Below, one piece after another: positions 15,373 to 23,642 of a stretch of 42,834 nt of DNA. The position numbers were made by a program, and so were the translations under genes. Each line of letters opens with the position of its first letter. Position 1 is the stretch's first letter. The notes below the pieces were generated by a model. It worked only from the letters and a program-made list of their open reading frames with translations. It was not told the DNA's origin and ran no database searches. Origin of the DNA: COMBO-56-21 sp038852315 (GTDB lineage: Archaea > Thermoplasmatota > Thermoplasmata > UBA10834); contig JAWCKF010000014.1 of assembly GCA_038852315.1 (NCBI GenBank), positions 1 through 42,834 of the forward strand, read 5' to 3'.

Positions 15373-15385
15373 GCCAGCTCGCACC

Positions 15386-15395
15386 GTATTTAACC
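15386..15395 (+). promoter_or_regulatory. TATA-like box for the 64-aa ORF
   Basis: GTATTTAACC predicts a start near 15417, shortly before ATG 15434. Confidence 0.45.
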
Positions 15396-15433
15396 TGACG
15401 GAAGCCCTATTCTACGACGCGAGACGGTCGGCG

Positions 15434-15628
15434 ATGGAGAAGGATCGCGAGTTCGCGCTGCTGGTAGGGCGTGCGTTCCTGCAGGAACTCGAGGCGGGCC
15501 GCACCGAGTCTGCCGTCGCCTTCGGCCGGGCGTTCCTCCTGTCCATGGGCATGAGGGGTCCGGAAGAGGGCGAGAGGCATAGGCTCGCGGCGGGCAGACA
15601 CCTCGGAGAGCAGTTCGCAGTCGCCTGA
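15434..15628 (+). CDS. Small hypothetical protein, 64 residues
   Basis: The predicted product is acidic-basic mixed, mostly helical (MEKDREFALLVGRAFLQELE and a repeat-like ESAVAFGRAFLLSMG), without Cys motifs or membrane segments. The two helices share a G-R-A-F-L core, suggesting a small internal repeat. Support comes from a TATA-like box at 15386-15395 at the right distance and from codon use like the neighbours. TTG 15371 would add 21 residues but lies upstream of the predicted transcript start and inside a palindrome. I recognise no family. Confidence 0.5.
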   Translation: MEKDREFALLVGRAFLQELEAGRTESAVAFGRAFLLSMGMRGPEEGERHRLAAGRHLGEQFAVA

Positions 15629-15650
15629 GCCGCGCGGGTGCTGACACGGC

Positions 15651-16889
15651 CTATCTCTCGGCCGTGATCAGAGCGTGACCGCCTCGCACCAGCGTCATCT
15701 TGAGCAGCGGAGGCACTACCAGCGCGGTAACGAGCCCCATGAACACGACGACCGAGTACACCGACTTGTCTATGACGCCGCTCGAGAGGCCGATGAACGC
15801 GATGATGAGCGCGATCTCGAGCCTGGGGGCCATCCCCACGCCCACCGAGAGCGAATCCCACTTGCTCATGCCAGTGAGCCTCGCAGGCACGGCGCAGCCG
15901 ACGACCTTGGTCGCTATCGCCACGGCAGTGAGTGCGACGGCGAACCCCGCGGACTGGGCGACCCCCTCGAGATCGACGAGGGTGCCGAGAGATACGAAAA
16001 AGAGCGGGACGAACAGGGCTTCAAGATACATTGTACCTTTTCTGAACCCGTCTCTGAGTGTGGAACCGGAGAAAGCGGTCCCCGCGACGAAGGCCCCGAC
16101 CACGGCCGAGATCTGAATGGTCTCGGCGATGAAGGCGTAGAAGAACGCGATGGTGAGGGCGAGGATGAAGCCGCTCATGGGCATCTTCCTCCGGTAGCCC
16201 GAGATCTGCACGTTGAAGACCAGCTTGACGAGGAAGTGCGAACCGAGGTACGCGCCTGCGATGACGAAGAGGGCCGCTCCCAGGACCAGAGCCAGGATGC
16301 CCAGCATGTTCAGGTTCCCGGCCGCCACTCCCTTCGTGATGCCTAGGACCACCATCCCCAGCACGTCGTCGACCACAGCCGCCCCGACGATCGCGTATGC
16401 TACGGGCGTGCCTATAAGCCCCAGCTCCGCCGTGACGCTGGCCGTTATCGCCACGCTCGTCGCCACGAGCGTCGCCCCTACGAAGACCGACTCCGCGAAC
16501 TCGGCCGAGGGCAGCATCAGCTCGGCCAGGAGGAACCCGCACACCCAGGGCACGAGGACGCCCCCGAGGGCGATCGCGATGGACCGCCTCGTGTACACCT
16601 CTTTCAGGTCGCACTCGAGGCCTATCATGAAGAGCAGGACTATCGATCCGAGCTGGGCGAGCATGAACACGGATTCCGGCAGGCCCGAACCCCCCTCCGC
16701 CGAGGGCTTGACTATCCCGAGAACGCTCGGCCCTATGACGACGCCCACGATGATGTAGCCTATGACCTTCGGCTGGCCGAACCTGGCGAACAGGAAGCTG
16801 GCGAAGAGCGACACGGCCAGCAGGAAGGTCAGCTCGAACCATACGTCCTCGAGCAGGGTGTCCAGCAGAGAGGCCGCTGATGCGTCCAT
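15651..16889 (-). CDS. CPA2-type cation:proton antiporter
   Basis: The 412-residue protein has about 12-13 membrane helices and the monovalent cation:proton antiporter-2 signatures: GQPKVIGYIIVGVVIGPSVLG near residue 38, the double Asp in AVVDDVLGMVVLG near residue 170 that in NapA/KefB relatives binds the ion and protons, and MAPRLEIALIIAFIGL near residue 348. The pair of Asp favours an electrogenic Na+/H+ type over K+/H+ types, as inference. No C-terminal TrkA-N domain is attached. ATG 16889 follows a TATA-like box at 16919-16926. The stop lies just beyond the convergent small ORF. Confidence 0.9.
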   Translation of the reverse strand: MDASAASLLDTLLEDVWFELTFLLAVSLFASFLFARFGQPKVIGYIIVGVVIGPSVLGIVKPSAEGGSGLPESVFMLAQLGSIVLLFMIGLECDLKEVYTRRSIAIALGGVLVPWVCGFLLAELMLPSAEFAESVFVGATLVATSVAITASVTAELGLIGTPVAYAIVGAAVVDDVLGMVVLGITKGVAAGNLNMLGILALVLGAALFVIAGAYLGSHFLVKLVFNVQISGYRRKMPMSGFILALTIAFFYAFIAETIQISAVVGAFVAGTAFSGSTLRDGFRKGTMYLEALFVPLFFVSLGTLVDLEGVAQSAGFAVALTAVAIATKVVGCAVPARLTGMSKWDSLSVGVGMAPRLEIALIIAFIGLSSGVIDKSVYSVVVFMGLVTALVVPPLLKMTLVRGGHALITAER

Positions 16890-16918
16890 CGCGCTCGGCC
16901 GACCGAAGGATATCGCCC

Positions 16919-16926
16919 TTTATCTA
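16919..16926 (-). promoter_or_regulatory. TATA-like box for the antiporter gene
   Basis: Minus-strand TAGATAAA is centred 33 bases before ATG 16889. It lies just downstream of the end of the giant lamin-tail protein gene. Confidence 0.45.
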
Positions 16927-16938
16927 CTTCGCGCAAGC

Positions 16939-19900
16939 CTACACGCCGTACACCCTCGCTCTGACGAGCCAGAAGTCCACGTAGTCGCTCGAATCCATCG
17001 AGAGCACGGTCGACGCGAACTCCCTGGGCACGCCTTCCAGGTAGACGCCGAGATCTACGCTCCAGTTGCCCCAGTGCCTTCCGACGAGCCTTCCGACGGC
17101 TGGCAGGTTCGGCGAGATGCATACCGCACACGCGAACCTGCCGTCGATCTGCCCCGCGGCGCCGAGAACCCGTATCATCCTCGGCAGGCCGACCTCGAAG
17201 AGCGCCTCGAACCTGAGGTACAGGCCGGCGAAGAACTCGGGCGGGAAGGGAGGGTAGGCCTGCGGGCAGCTGGCCCGCCCCAGGTTCACTATGAAGGTAG
17301 CCAGGGAGTGTATGAGCCACCTCAGCAGGTCCACGATCGCTTCGCCCGTCACGACGAAGGAGGCGCGGAACGCCGCACCCACGGAACCGGAGGCGTCCGA
17401 CAGGCCCACCTTGATGTAGAATATCACCTCGTGTATGATCTCCTTCACGATTGCCAGCAGGTTCTCTATGAAGTGGTAAAGCACCCTTTTCGAGAGCACA
17501 ACCACGAACTCCAGGGATGCGGTGACCTCCTCCAGGTTCGTCTCAACGAAGGCCTCTCTGAAGGCCTCGAAGAGCGCCTTCGCTATGAAGTCCGATGTGG
17601 CGGAGACCAGCGCGAGCCCGTTGGATTGGCCCATCGTGGCTTCCTTGAACACCCATTTGGGCCCGCCGTCCCACTTGCGCTGGTTCGTCCTGCCGTCGTT
17701 AGCGGTGTCGATGAGTACAGGCGTAGAGTCGACAACGACCCCCGCTTGGTTCGAAAGAGTGACGACGTCTCCGTCGTTGAACGGGTCGTCCCTATCACCG
17801 TTGTCTATGGACGTCTCAGGGAAGGCGAAGACCCGGACGCCGTTGGGCGCGATGACGCCCTCGAGCGCCAGCGCACTGCTCTTGCCGTGCGCGGTGCCCA
17901 GGGTCCAGCCGTCGAGGCTTCTCGGCTCGGAGAGAGGGTTGTAGAGTTCGACCCACTCCCTGCCCGAATCGTCCCCCTTGGGGTTGGCCTCGACCTCGTT
18001 TATCACAATGTCCGTCGGGAACGGGTTGGAGTACTTCAGGCGCATGCCGAGCTCGACCGACGCGGACAGACCCAGGACGGGTATGGGTATGTTCGACAGC
18101 AGCGCACCTAGGCCAGGTATCCGGGCCGTGCTCGCCTCCGCGATGTCGTAAGGCTCGACCTCTGGCATTACGATATCGAGCCTCCAGCCCTGTGCCGTGC
18201 AGTGCGCCTCCAGGAACCTCCTGAGTATGTGCATGAACGGGTCGACGGCCACCTCTATCACTGCTCTCCTGAGCGCGATCGTGGCGTTTGCGAGGATGTC
18301 GTAGCTTCCGTCCGTCAGCCTCGCCACCCTCATCCCGAACGTCAGACCGGGCCCGAACCTGTCGGTGAAGACTATCACGCGCAGCATGTCCGAGCCGTGC
18401 CTGTGGATGAGGTCCGGGAGATAGGTCTGTATCGTGATGACGAAGCCGTGCACCGAGAAGGTCGCGCTCACCCTGCCCGTCAGGTCGAGGAACACCTTGA
18501 GTGCCCTCGCCAGAGCCGAGTTTGCTATCTTCTCCACGTAAGCTTGGAGCGTCTCGACAAGTGTCTGCATTGCGGACGCGGTCGCTCTGACTACTTTCGT
18601 GGCGAAGCTTGCCACGACGTCGAAGATGTTCGAGAGGAGCCTGATCATGCGCTCGAAGCCGTCCTTGAGCCACCCGACGACGGGCTCGAGCTTGTCCCAT
18701 ACTAGTTCGACGAACTTTCTCGCAGCCGCGATGCCGTCGGAGAGCATCGTGTTCGTCGGGTTGTACTCCACACCGTGCAGCGGCCAGGGTGAGTGAACCA
18801 CGACGGGGATCGAGAGCTCGATCCTCACATTGCGCGAGCTGGCCGCTGGTCCGCACATCGCCGCCTTCATCTCAGAGTTCTCGGATGTGGCGCGCAGCTC
18901 CACGAGGCCCGTGACAGACGCCGTCCACCGCGTAGTGTACGGAGTCAGCGAGATGTTGTCTATCGAAGTCAGGTGCGTGTTCGGATAGTCCGGCTCTGAC
19001 CTAGCGAAGTCCCAGGGACGCCTGAGCTGCACGAGGAGCTCGTCCGCAGGGAACATGCGGTCCAGGGAGGTGTATCCCTGGGATGGGCTGTACGGCACGG
19101 TGCGCATCTCCGGCAGCCCGCCGACCACCTCTACTGAGGTGTGTTCCTCCAGTACATCGTCAGCGGACCTAGCAGTCTCGAGCTCGCCCTCCCAGAACTC
19201 GAATCTGCCGCCCGTGTCGAGGTATATCGATCTCTTGTGCGACGAGAATGACGATTGGCTGATGATCTCCTTCGAGGTCGCCCTTATGGACTCGGCGACG
19301 AGCTTCTGGATGCCAGGCACCCCTTCTATGCCAGAGACGAGCGCTGAGGAAATGAGGTCCACGAGCGGGCCAGCGAAATCGTCGTCCGCCTTTGAGACGC
19401 TCTCCCTGACGCCATCGGCGAGGCGCGAAAGGCACAGCGACAGGATGCTCATCAGGTTCTTGCGCAACGCCGGCCCCACGTTCCAGTCAACGTCGGTTTC
19501 GAGGTCTGTTCGGACGATATCCCTCAGCTGCTGCTCGACGGGCACGACCAGATCGGGTATGTATGGATGGCGGGCGGATCCGAGCACTACATCGACGACT
19601 TCGTCCAGCGTGCCATCCAGAAGCGCATCAGTGTCAACGAGCGCCTCCGACTTCGACGAGACGAACTCGGAGAGGGCCTCTGCGAGGTCGAATTGGGCGC
19701 TGTACATCGGCAGACTCCTCGCAGCCTCTCGGACCCGCACGGGATCGAACGAGAGGGCGAGCGCGTCCGCGCGACTGGCCAGCATGTCGAACATGCTTCT
19801 GCCGTCCGCGGGATCGACGTAGACGTCCTCCGTCTGGACTTCGGCACAGCCCGCTATGTCAAACGCCAGCCTGAGCAGCCCGTCCTCGGCCAGCTGCCTG

Positions 19901-21369
19901 AAGCTGCCCTGGTGTGCCTTGTAGGTCGGGTAGAAGGACCCCCACTCGCCGGAGGCCAGCAGGTCCGCTGCGGGCACATCTACGAGCACTGATGTGTTTC
20001 CTACCCAGACAGGGTACTGGCTACCGTGGGCATCCTCGACGTAGTAAACGCGCTCTGGCACGGGGACGGAGCAGTCTGCTTCTTGCGAGAACACCACTGT
20101 AAGATCCTGTGGATCGTGCCCTGCGACCTTCAGGGACCGCTCGAGCCATTCCACGACCGAAGACTTCGCCCGGTCCTCGCCCGTCAGAAACGAAAGGACG
20201 GCGTCGACAGAGTACTCGGTAAGGTCGATTGCGTCGTCGAGGAGGTCCAGAGCGCCCAGCCATCCTGAATACTCCATGATCCTGAGCACGAGCTGGTCGG
20301 ACACGCCGAACACGGCCTCTGCGACAACAGTCCTAGCGTCAATCTCCAATCTGGTCTTGCCCAGGAACCAAAGGAACAGCTCTGCTGGGTCCAGGGACCT
20401 GCCTCTCGAACCCGCAAGAGCCATGAGGCCGTACTCGCCCCCGCAGATCGAGGCCACATGCTCGCCGTACGAATCGTCGAAATCCCTCAGCAATCTCACC
20501 TGCTCGAGGAGCAGGGCCACGGCCACCGCCTTGTATACGTCCTCTTCGGTCAGGATGGAGGAAGTGTTCCTATCGCAGACATACATGGGCTGGCCGTAGC
20601 CCTCGAGAATCCTGATCTGGGCGAGCGTGGTGAGCATGTATCCGACGAGCGATTCCATGTCCGAGGCTTCCCCGGAGGACGCGGACTCGAAGGCCCTGAG
20701 CTTCGACTCGACGAACGGCAGCGCGGAGACTATCGGTCGTTGGAAGGTCGCCGCCCTCTGGAGAGACAAGTCTTTCCTCTGGACGGCGATTGTGAAGTTG
20801 CCGACGGCTACGTAGTAAGGGTTTGCGGCACTCCTCCCGACTGCGTCACTGGAGGATTCGTCGAGTCGCTCGTACTCCATCGAACTGCCGTCACACTCTA
20901 AGGTCGCGCGGCGCGTCGCATCCGATGGGACGATGTCTTCTGTGCTCATCTCAACGAAGAAGAGTCCGCCGGTCCAGTTCAGCACTGACAGAGTCCACCT
21001 CTCCCTGGTCCTCGGGAAGGATTTGGATATGTAGTCCGCCATGCTTGCTGAGAAGCTCTCTGATATCCTGCTTTCGTTGATCGGGAACTCGTTCCACTCC
21101 GAGATCGTAGAATGAGCTCTGGATATCCCACACAGCGTGAGTTCGCTCGAGACGGCGTCCGCTTCCTCCCCCATGGCGCAGAGCAGTTCCCGCTGCCTGT
21201 CTTCATCAATCTCCTGGAGCTGTCTCTTCGCATAGATCACGCCTGCGGATATCGATGTGACCAATATCGCGACCGCGATCACTGAGAAGGAGACTTGTCC
21301 TGCGTGGTCGCTCGCCGTTCTGGAACTTCCGAGAGGCGCGACCCGGCTTCTTTTCCCTGATCCCGTCAT
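16939..21369 (-). CDS. Giant exported protein with class III-like signal and lamin-tail domain
   Basis: This 1476-residue protein starts with a basic segment and then GQVSFSVIAVAILVTSISAG (residues 24-43). A Gln-x-Ser followed by a hydrophobic helix resembles the class III signal peptides of archaeal pilin-like proteins, so it may be processed or anchored at the cell surface. Most of the chain is unfamiliar, with alternating helical and beta segments and many Tyr, Ser and Asp. Residues about 1120-1248 form a lamin-tail domain: IVINEVEANPKG, EWVELYNP, LDGWTLG, DGDVVTLSN. Such domains occur in exported proteins and nucleases. No nuclease or protease motif is seen. The domain seems inserted between two amphipathic helical blocks. 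A weak TATA-like box (21403-21409) precedes the ATG. Function is unknown; a surface structural or adhesive role is inference. Confidence 0.85.
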   Translation of the reverse strand: MTGSGKRSRVAPLGSSRTASDHAGQVSFSVIAVAILVTSISAGVIYAKRQLQEIDEDRQRELLCAMGEEADAVSSELTLCGISRAHSTISEWNEFPINESRISESFSASMADYISKSFPRTRERWTLSVLNWTGGLFFVEMSTEDIVPSDATRRATLECDGSSMEYERLDESSSDAVGRSAANPYYVAVGNFTIAVQRKDLSLQRAATFQRPIVSALPFVESKLRAFESASSGEASDMESLVGYMLTTLAQIRILEGYGQPMYVCDRNTSSILTEEDVYKAVAVALLLEQVRLLRDFDDSYGEHVASICGGEYGLMALAGSRGRSLDPAELFLWFLGKTRLEIDARTVVAEAVFGVSDQLVLRIMEYSGWLGALDLLDDAIDLTEYSVDAVLSFLTGEDRAKSSVVEWLERSLKVAGHDPQDLTVVFSQEADCSVPVPERVYYVEDAHGSQYPVWVGNTSVLVDVPAADLLASGEWGSFYPTYKAHQGSFRQLAEDGLLRLAFDIAGCAEVQTEDVYVDPADGRSMFDMLASRADALALSFDPVRVREAARSLPMYSAQFDLAEALSEFVSSKSEALVDTDALLDGTLDEVVDVVLGSARHPYIPDLVVPVEQQLRDIVRTDLETDVDWNVGPALRKNLMSILSLCLSRLADGVRESVSKADDDFAGPLVDLISSALVSGIEGVPGIQKLVAESIRATSKEIISQSSFSSHKRSIYLDTGGRFEFWEGELETARSADDVLEEHTSVEVVGGLPEMRTVPYSPSQGYTSLDRMFPADELLVQLRRPWDFARSEPDYPNTHLTSIDNISLTPYTTRWTASVTGLVELRATSENSEMKAAMCGPAASSRNVRIELSIPVVVHSPWPLHGVEYNPTNTMLSDGIAAARKFVELVWDKLEPVVGWLKDGFERMIRLLSNIFDVVASFATKVVRATASAMQTLVETLQAYVEKIANSALARALKVFLDLTGRVSATFSVHGFVITIQTYLPDLIHRHGSDMLRVIVFTDRFGPGLTFGMRVARLTDGSYDILANATIALRRAVIEVAVDPFMHILRRFLEAHCTAQGWRLDIVMPEVEPYDIAEASTARIPGLGALLSNIPIPVLGLSASVELGMRLKYSNPFPTDIVINEVEANPKGDDSGREWVELYNPLSEPRSLDGWTLGTAHGKSSALALEGVIAPNGVRVFAFPETSIDNGDRDDPFNDGDVVTLSNQAGVVVDSTPVLIDTANDGRTNQRKWDGGPKWVFKEATMGQSNGLALVSATSDFIAKALFEAFREAFVETNLEEVTASLEFVVVLSKRVLYHFIENLLAIVKEIIHEVIFYIKVGLSDASGSVGAAFRASFVVTGEAIVDLLRWLIHSLATFIVNLGRASCPQAYPPFPPEFFAGLYLRFEALFEVGLPRMIRVLGAAGQIDGRFACAVCISPNLPAVGRLVGRHWGNWSVDLGVYLEGVPREFASTVLSMDSSDYVDFWLVRARVYGV

Positions 21370-21402
21370 GTGCCATCCCGGGACCGGGACCTACCCCTCC
21401 GG

Positions 21403-21409
21403 AATAAGA
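21403..21409 (-). promoter_or_regulatory. Weak TATA-like box for the giant protein gene
   Basis: Minus-strand TCTTATT is centred about 36 bases before ATG 21369. Confidence 0.3.
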
Positions 21410-21487
21410 CTCACCAGCTACAAGTAGCCTACCAGGTTCTCTGGGGCTCGGCGGGCTTCTTCAGAGACCGTGCCGGCTTGTGAAAGC

Positions 21488-21495
21488 ATTTTTTA
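21488..21495 (+). promoter_or_regulatory. T-rich TATA-like box for the ArsB/NhaD-type gene
   Basis: ATTTTTTA about 38 bases before TTG 21530 is the only AT-rich element in the divergent gap and predicts a start near 21518. Confidence 0.35.
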
Positions 21496-21529
21496 GTTCT
21501 GCTCCTCATTATGCCCTCGGGATGCGCTC

Positions 21530-22810
21530 TTGAATGACGGGCTCGTGAGCATCGCGATTTTCGCCGCAGTCTATGCCGTCATCGTCCTCGACCTAGTCGA
21601 TCGAACGGTGGCCGTGCTCTTCGGGGCGCTGACGATGGTCGGACTGGGCATACTCGATGAGAGGCAGGTCCTCCAGTACATCCACTGGGAAGCTCTGGGT
21701 CTGATATTCGGCATGTTCGTCCTCGTAGCCGCCATGAAGAAGAGCGGCTTTTTCAGGTGGATAGGACTGTATGCGCTTCAGGCCACCAGGTTCGAGACCC
21801 TCAGGATATTCATAATCTTCTGCGGGCTCTCGGCCTTGCTTGCAGCATTCATGGACAGCATCACTGTCATGGTCTTCATGGCATCGCTGACGATCGAAGT
21901 GTGCGGGATACTCCGCGTCCCCGCGATGCCGTTCATAATAGCCCAGATATGCTCTGCGAACATCGGAGGAAGCGCTACGATGGTCGGCGATCCTCCGAAC
22001 GTGATCATCGGGACCGCTCTGCACCTGTCCTTTATCGACTTCGCGGCCAACACCGGTCCCATAGCCATGGTGGCTTTCGCGACGAACATCCTGATCTTCG
22101 GTGTCCTCAACGAGAAGTTGCTCAGCAGGAGCGCGCATGATGTGAAGAGGATAATCCAAGAGCACAGGGACCTCGATCCGTTCAGTGCGATACGAGACCT
22201 CAGGCTCATGCGCATGTCACTGATGGTTTTCATGTTCACGGTCACGCTGCTGATCCTGCACAGCGTGATCGACATCCTTGTCGCCTATGCAGCCATCCTT
22301 GGCGCCACCCTGGTGCTGCTGTTGGGCGGCCGGAAGATGGACCACTTGATCGACAAGATCGACTGGCACACGATAATCTTCCTCGGCGGACTGTTCGTGA
22401 TGGTGGGCGGCCTCGAGAACAGCGGTGTCCTGTCCGCCCTCGCCCACTCGTTGGTGGGCCTGACGGGAGACGGGCTCACGCTCGTCACCGTCGTTGTGCT
22501 GTGGGTCGCCGCCCTCCTGTCAGCCTTGCTGGACAACGTCGCGCTCTCTGCCGCGATGGTGCCCGTGATACAGACTATATCCTCGGACACAGGGATTCCT
22601 GTCTCGTCACTCGGCTACACTCTTGCTCTGGGATGTGATATCGGCGGCAACGCGACCCCTATCGGGGCTTCCGCGAACGTGGTGGGACTGGCGGTAGCCG
22701 AGAAGCACGGAGTGAGGGTGACTTGGGGTCAATACTGCAGAGTTGCGATACCTGCCACGGTGGTGACACTGCTGGTGGTCAACCTGCTAGTGTTCATCCT
22801 CATAGTGTAG
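21530..22810 (+). CDS. ArsB/NhaD (ion transporter superfamily) permease
   Basis: The 426-residue, roughly 11-helix membrane protein carries both hallmarks of the ArsB/NhaD/SLC13-like group: ATMVGDPPNVIIGTA near residue 150 and GGNATPIGASANVVGLA near residue 377, the hairpin-tip motifs of two inverted repeats. Members move arsenite, Na+ for H+, or organic and inorganic anions; substrate cannot be told from sequence. TTG 21530 (MNDGLVSIAIFAAVYAV) is chosen because it gives a short N-terminus before helix 1; GTG 21545 is possible. The gene diverges from the giant protein and converges on the TrmB gene. No arsR or arsC is nearby, which argues against a dedicated arsenite role. Confidence 0.88.
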   Translation: MNDGLVSIAIFAAVYAVIVLDLVDRTVAVLFGALTMVGLGILDERQVLQYIHWEALGLIFGMFVLVAAMKKSGFFRWIGLYALQATRFETLRIFIIFCGLSALLAAFMDSITVMVFMASLTIEVCGILRVPAMPFIIAQICSANIGGSATMVGDPPNVIIGTALHLSFIDFAANTGPIAMVAFATNILIFGVLNEKLLSRSAHDVKRIIQEHRDLDPFSAIRDLRLMRMSLMVFMFTVTLLILHSVIDILVAYAAILGATLVLLLGGRKMDHLIDKIDWHTIIFLGGLFVMVGGLENSGVLSALAHSLVGLTGDGLTLVTVVVLWVAALLSALLDNVALSAAMVPVIQTISSDTGIPVSSLGYTLALGCDIGGNATPIGASANVVGLAVAEKHGVRVTWGQYCRVAIPATVVTLLVVNLLVFILIV

Positions 22811-22833
22811 CGCCTCAGGCGTAAGCGCATCCT

Positions 22834-23574
22834 CTAGCTGACCGCCATTATCTTCAGGAACTCCTCGAGATGTCTTGATAGCGCTTCGTTGTCGGTGTAT
22901 CCGCAGGCCGTCAGATCGGGAGCGGCGATCAACGCTGTCTTCCCGTCGCTGATGACGTCGGTGGCTATCAGGCCGCTCCGCCTGACCACCCTGACGCCGG
23001 GCGGGGCCTTCACGAACGGACTCGTGATCAAGGTCGCCTGGACGCCCCTTGAAACGCAGTTGCTCAACTGCTTTCCCAGAGTCCTGCGTATCTCCGACAA
23101 CGACGGGCACGACATGACGAATGTGTGCTCTGCCTTGTCCATCATCTCGCCGATCTTCTGGAGCACGCGTTCCTTGCCCATGATAGTGTAGACCAGCTGC
23201 GGTACGCCTCTCTGGGAGAGTATCTCCTTCGCTGATGAAATGACTTTGAAACACTCCTCCACCTCGGCCACGAGCCTCTTGGAGACTTCCGAAGGGTCGA
23301 CCGGCGTGAAGGACGCGGGCCGGCCCGGCTTCCTTCTCACATAACCTGTCTCACCGAGCCGCGCCATCACCTTATAGACGGATGTGCGGGGAATATTAGC
23401 TATTCTAGCTACAACGCTTGCTGAACCTGACCCAAGTGCCACGAGGGCCAGGTAGGCCCTTGCCTCATACTCCGACAGCCCCAGTCCTGCCAGCATCCTG
23501 GCTACGCTCATGTACTTGGACAGGAGGTCCGACCGGTCCAGGCGCATCTCAGAGGCGATGTTGTTTACATCCAT
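22834..23574 (-). CDS. TrmB-family transcriptional regulator
   Basis: The 246-residue protein has the TrmB layout: an N-terminal winged helix (about residues 28-90; LSEYEARAYLALVALGSGSA, then IPRTSVYKVMARLGETGYV), a linker helix, and a C-terminal alpha/beta domain (VYTIMGKERVLQKIGEMMD onward) like the PLD-like sensor domain. TrmB relatives are sugar-responsive repressors or activators in archaea. ATG 23574 is about 28 bases from the TATA-like box it shares with the radical SAM gene, so it should be leaderless. Its position suggests control of the lipid genes at 23643-26592 and of itself. That is inference. Confidence 0.88.
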   Translation of the reverse strand: MDVNNIASEMRLDRSDLLSKYMSVARMLAGLGLSEYEARAYLALVALGSGSASVVARIANIPRTSVYKVMARLGETGYVRRKPGRPASFTPVDPSEVSKRLVAEVEECFKVISSAKEILSQRGVPQLVYTIMGKERVLQKIGEMMDKAEHTFVMSCPSLSEIRRTLGKQLSNCVSRGVQATLITSPFVKAPPGVRVVRRSGLIATDVISDGKTALIAAPDLTACGYTDNEALSRHLEEFLKIMAVS

Positions 23575-23598
23575 CTGTATCCGGATAAGCTACATAAG

Positions 23599-23606
23599 AT
23601 ATAAGT
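23599..23606. promoter_or_regulatory. Shared TATA-like box between trmB-type gene and lipid operon
   Basis: GATATAAG is TATA-like on both strands. On the minus strand it is about 28 bases from the regulator ATG; on the plus strand it predicts a start near 23628, 15 bases before ATG 23643. A regulator bound here could act on both directions. Confidence 0.55.
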
Positions 23607-23642
23607 GATTCCCCGCAGAATAGCCGCGCGGGATGTGGTCCC

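Noticed and set aside
16762..18111. A 449-codon open frame on the plus strand opposite the antiporter and the giant protein.
   Set aside because: It crosses the boundary of two supported minus-strand genes and has an Arg/His/Asp-rich composition without domains; a high-GC shadow frame.
21530..22810. Calling the transporter an arsenite pump (arsB).
   Set aside because: Motifs fit the whole ArsB/NhaD group and no arsR, arsA or arsC is adjacent, so the substrate is left open.
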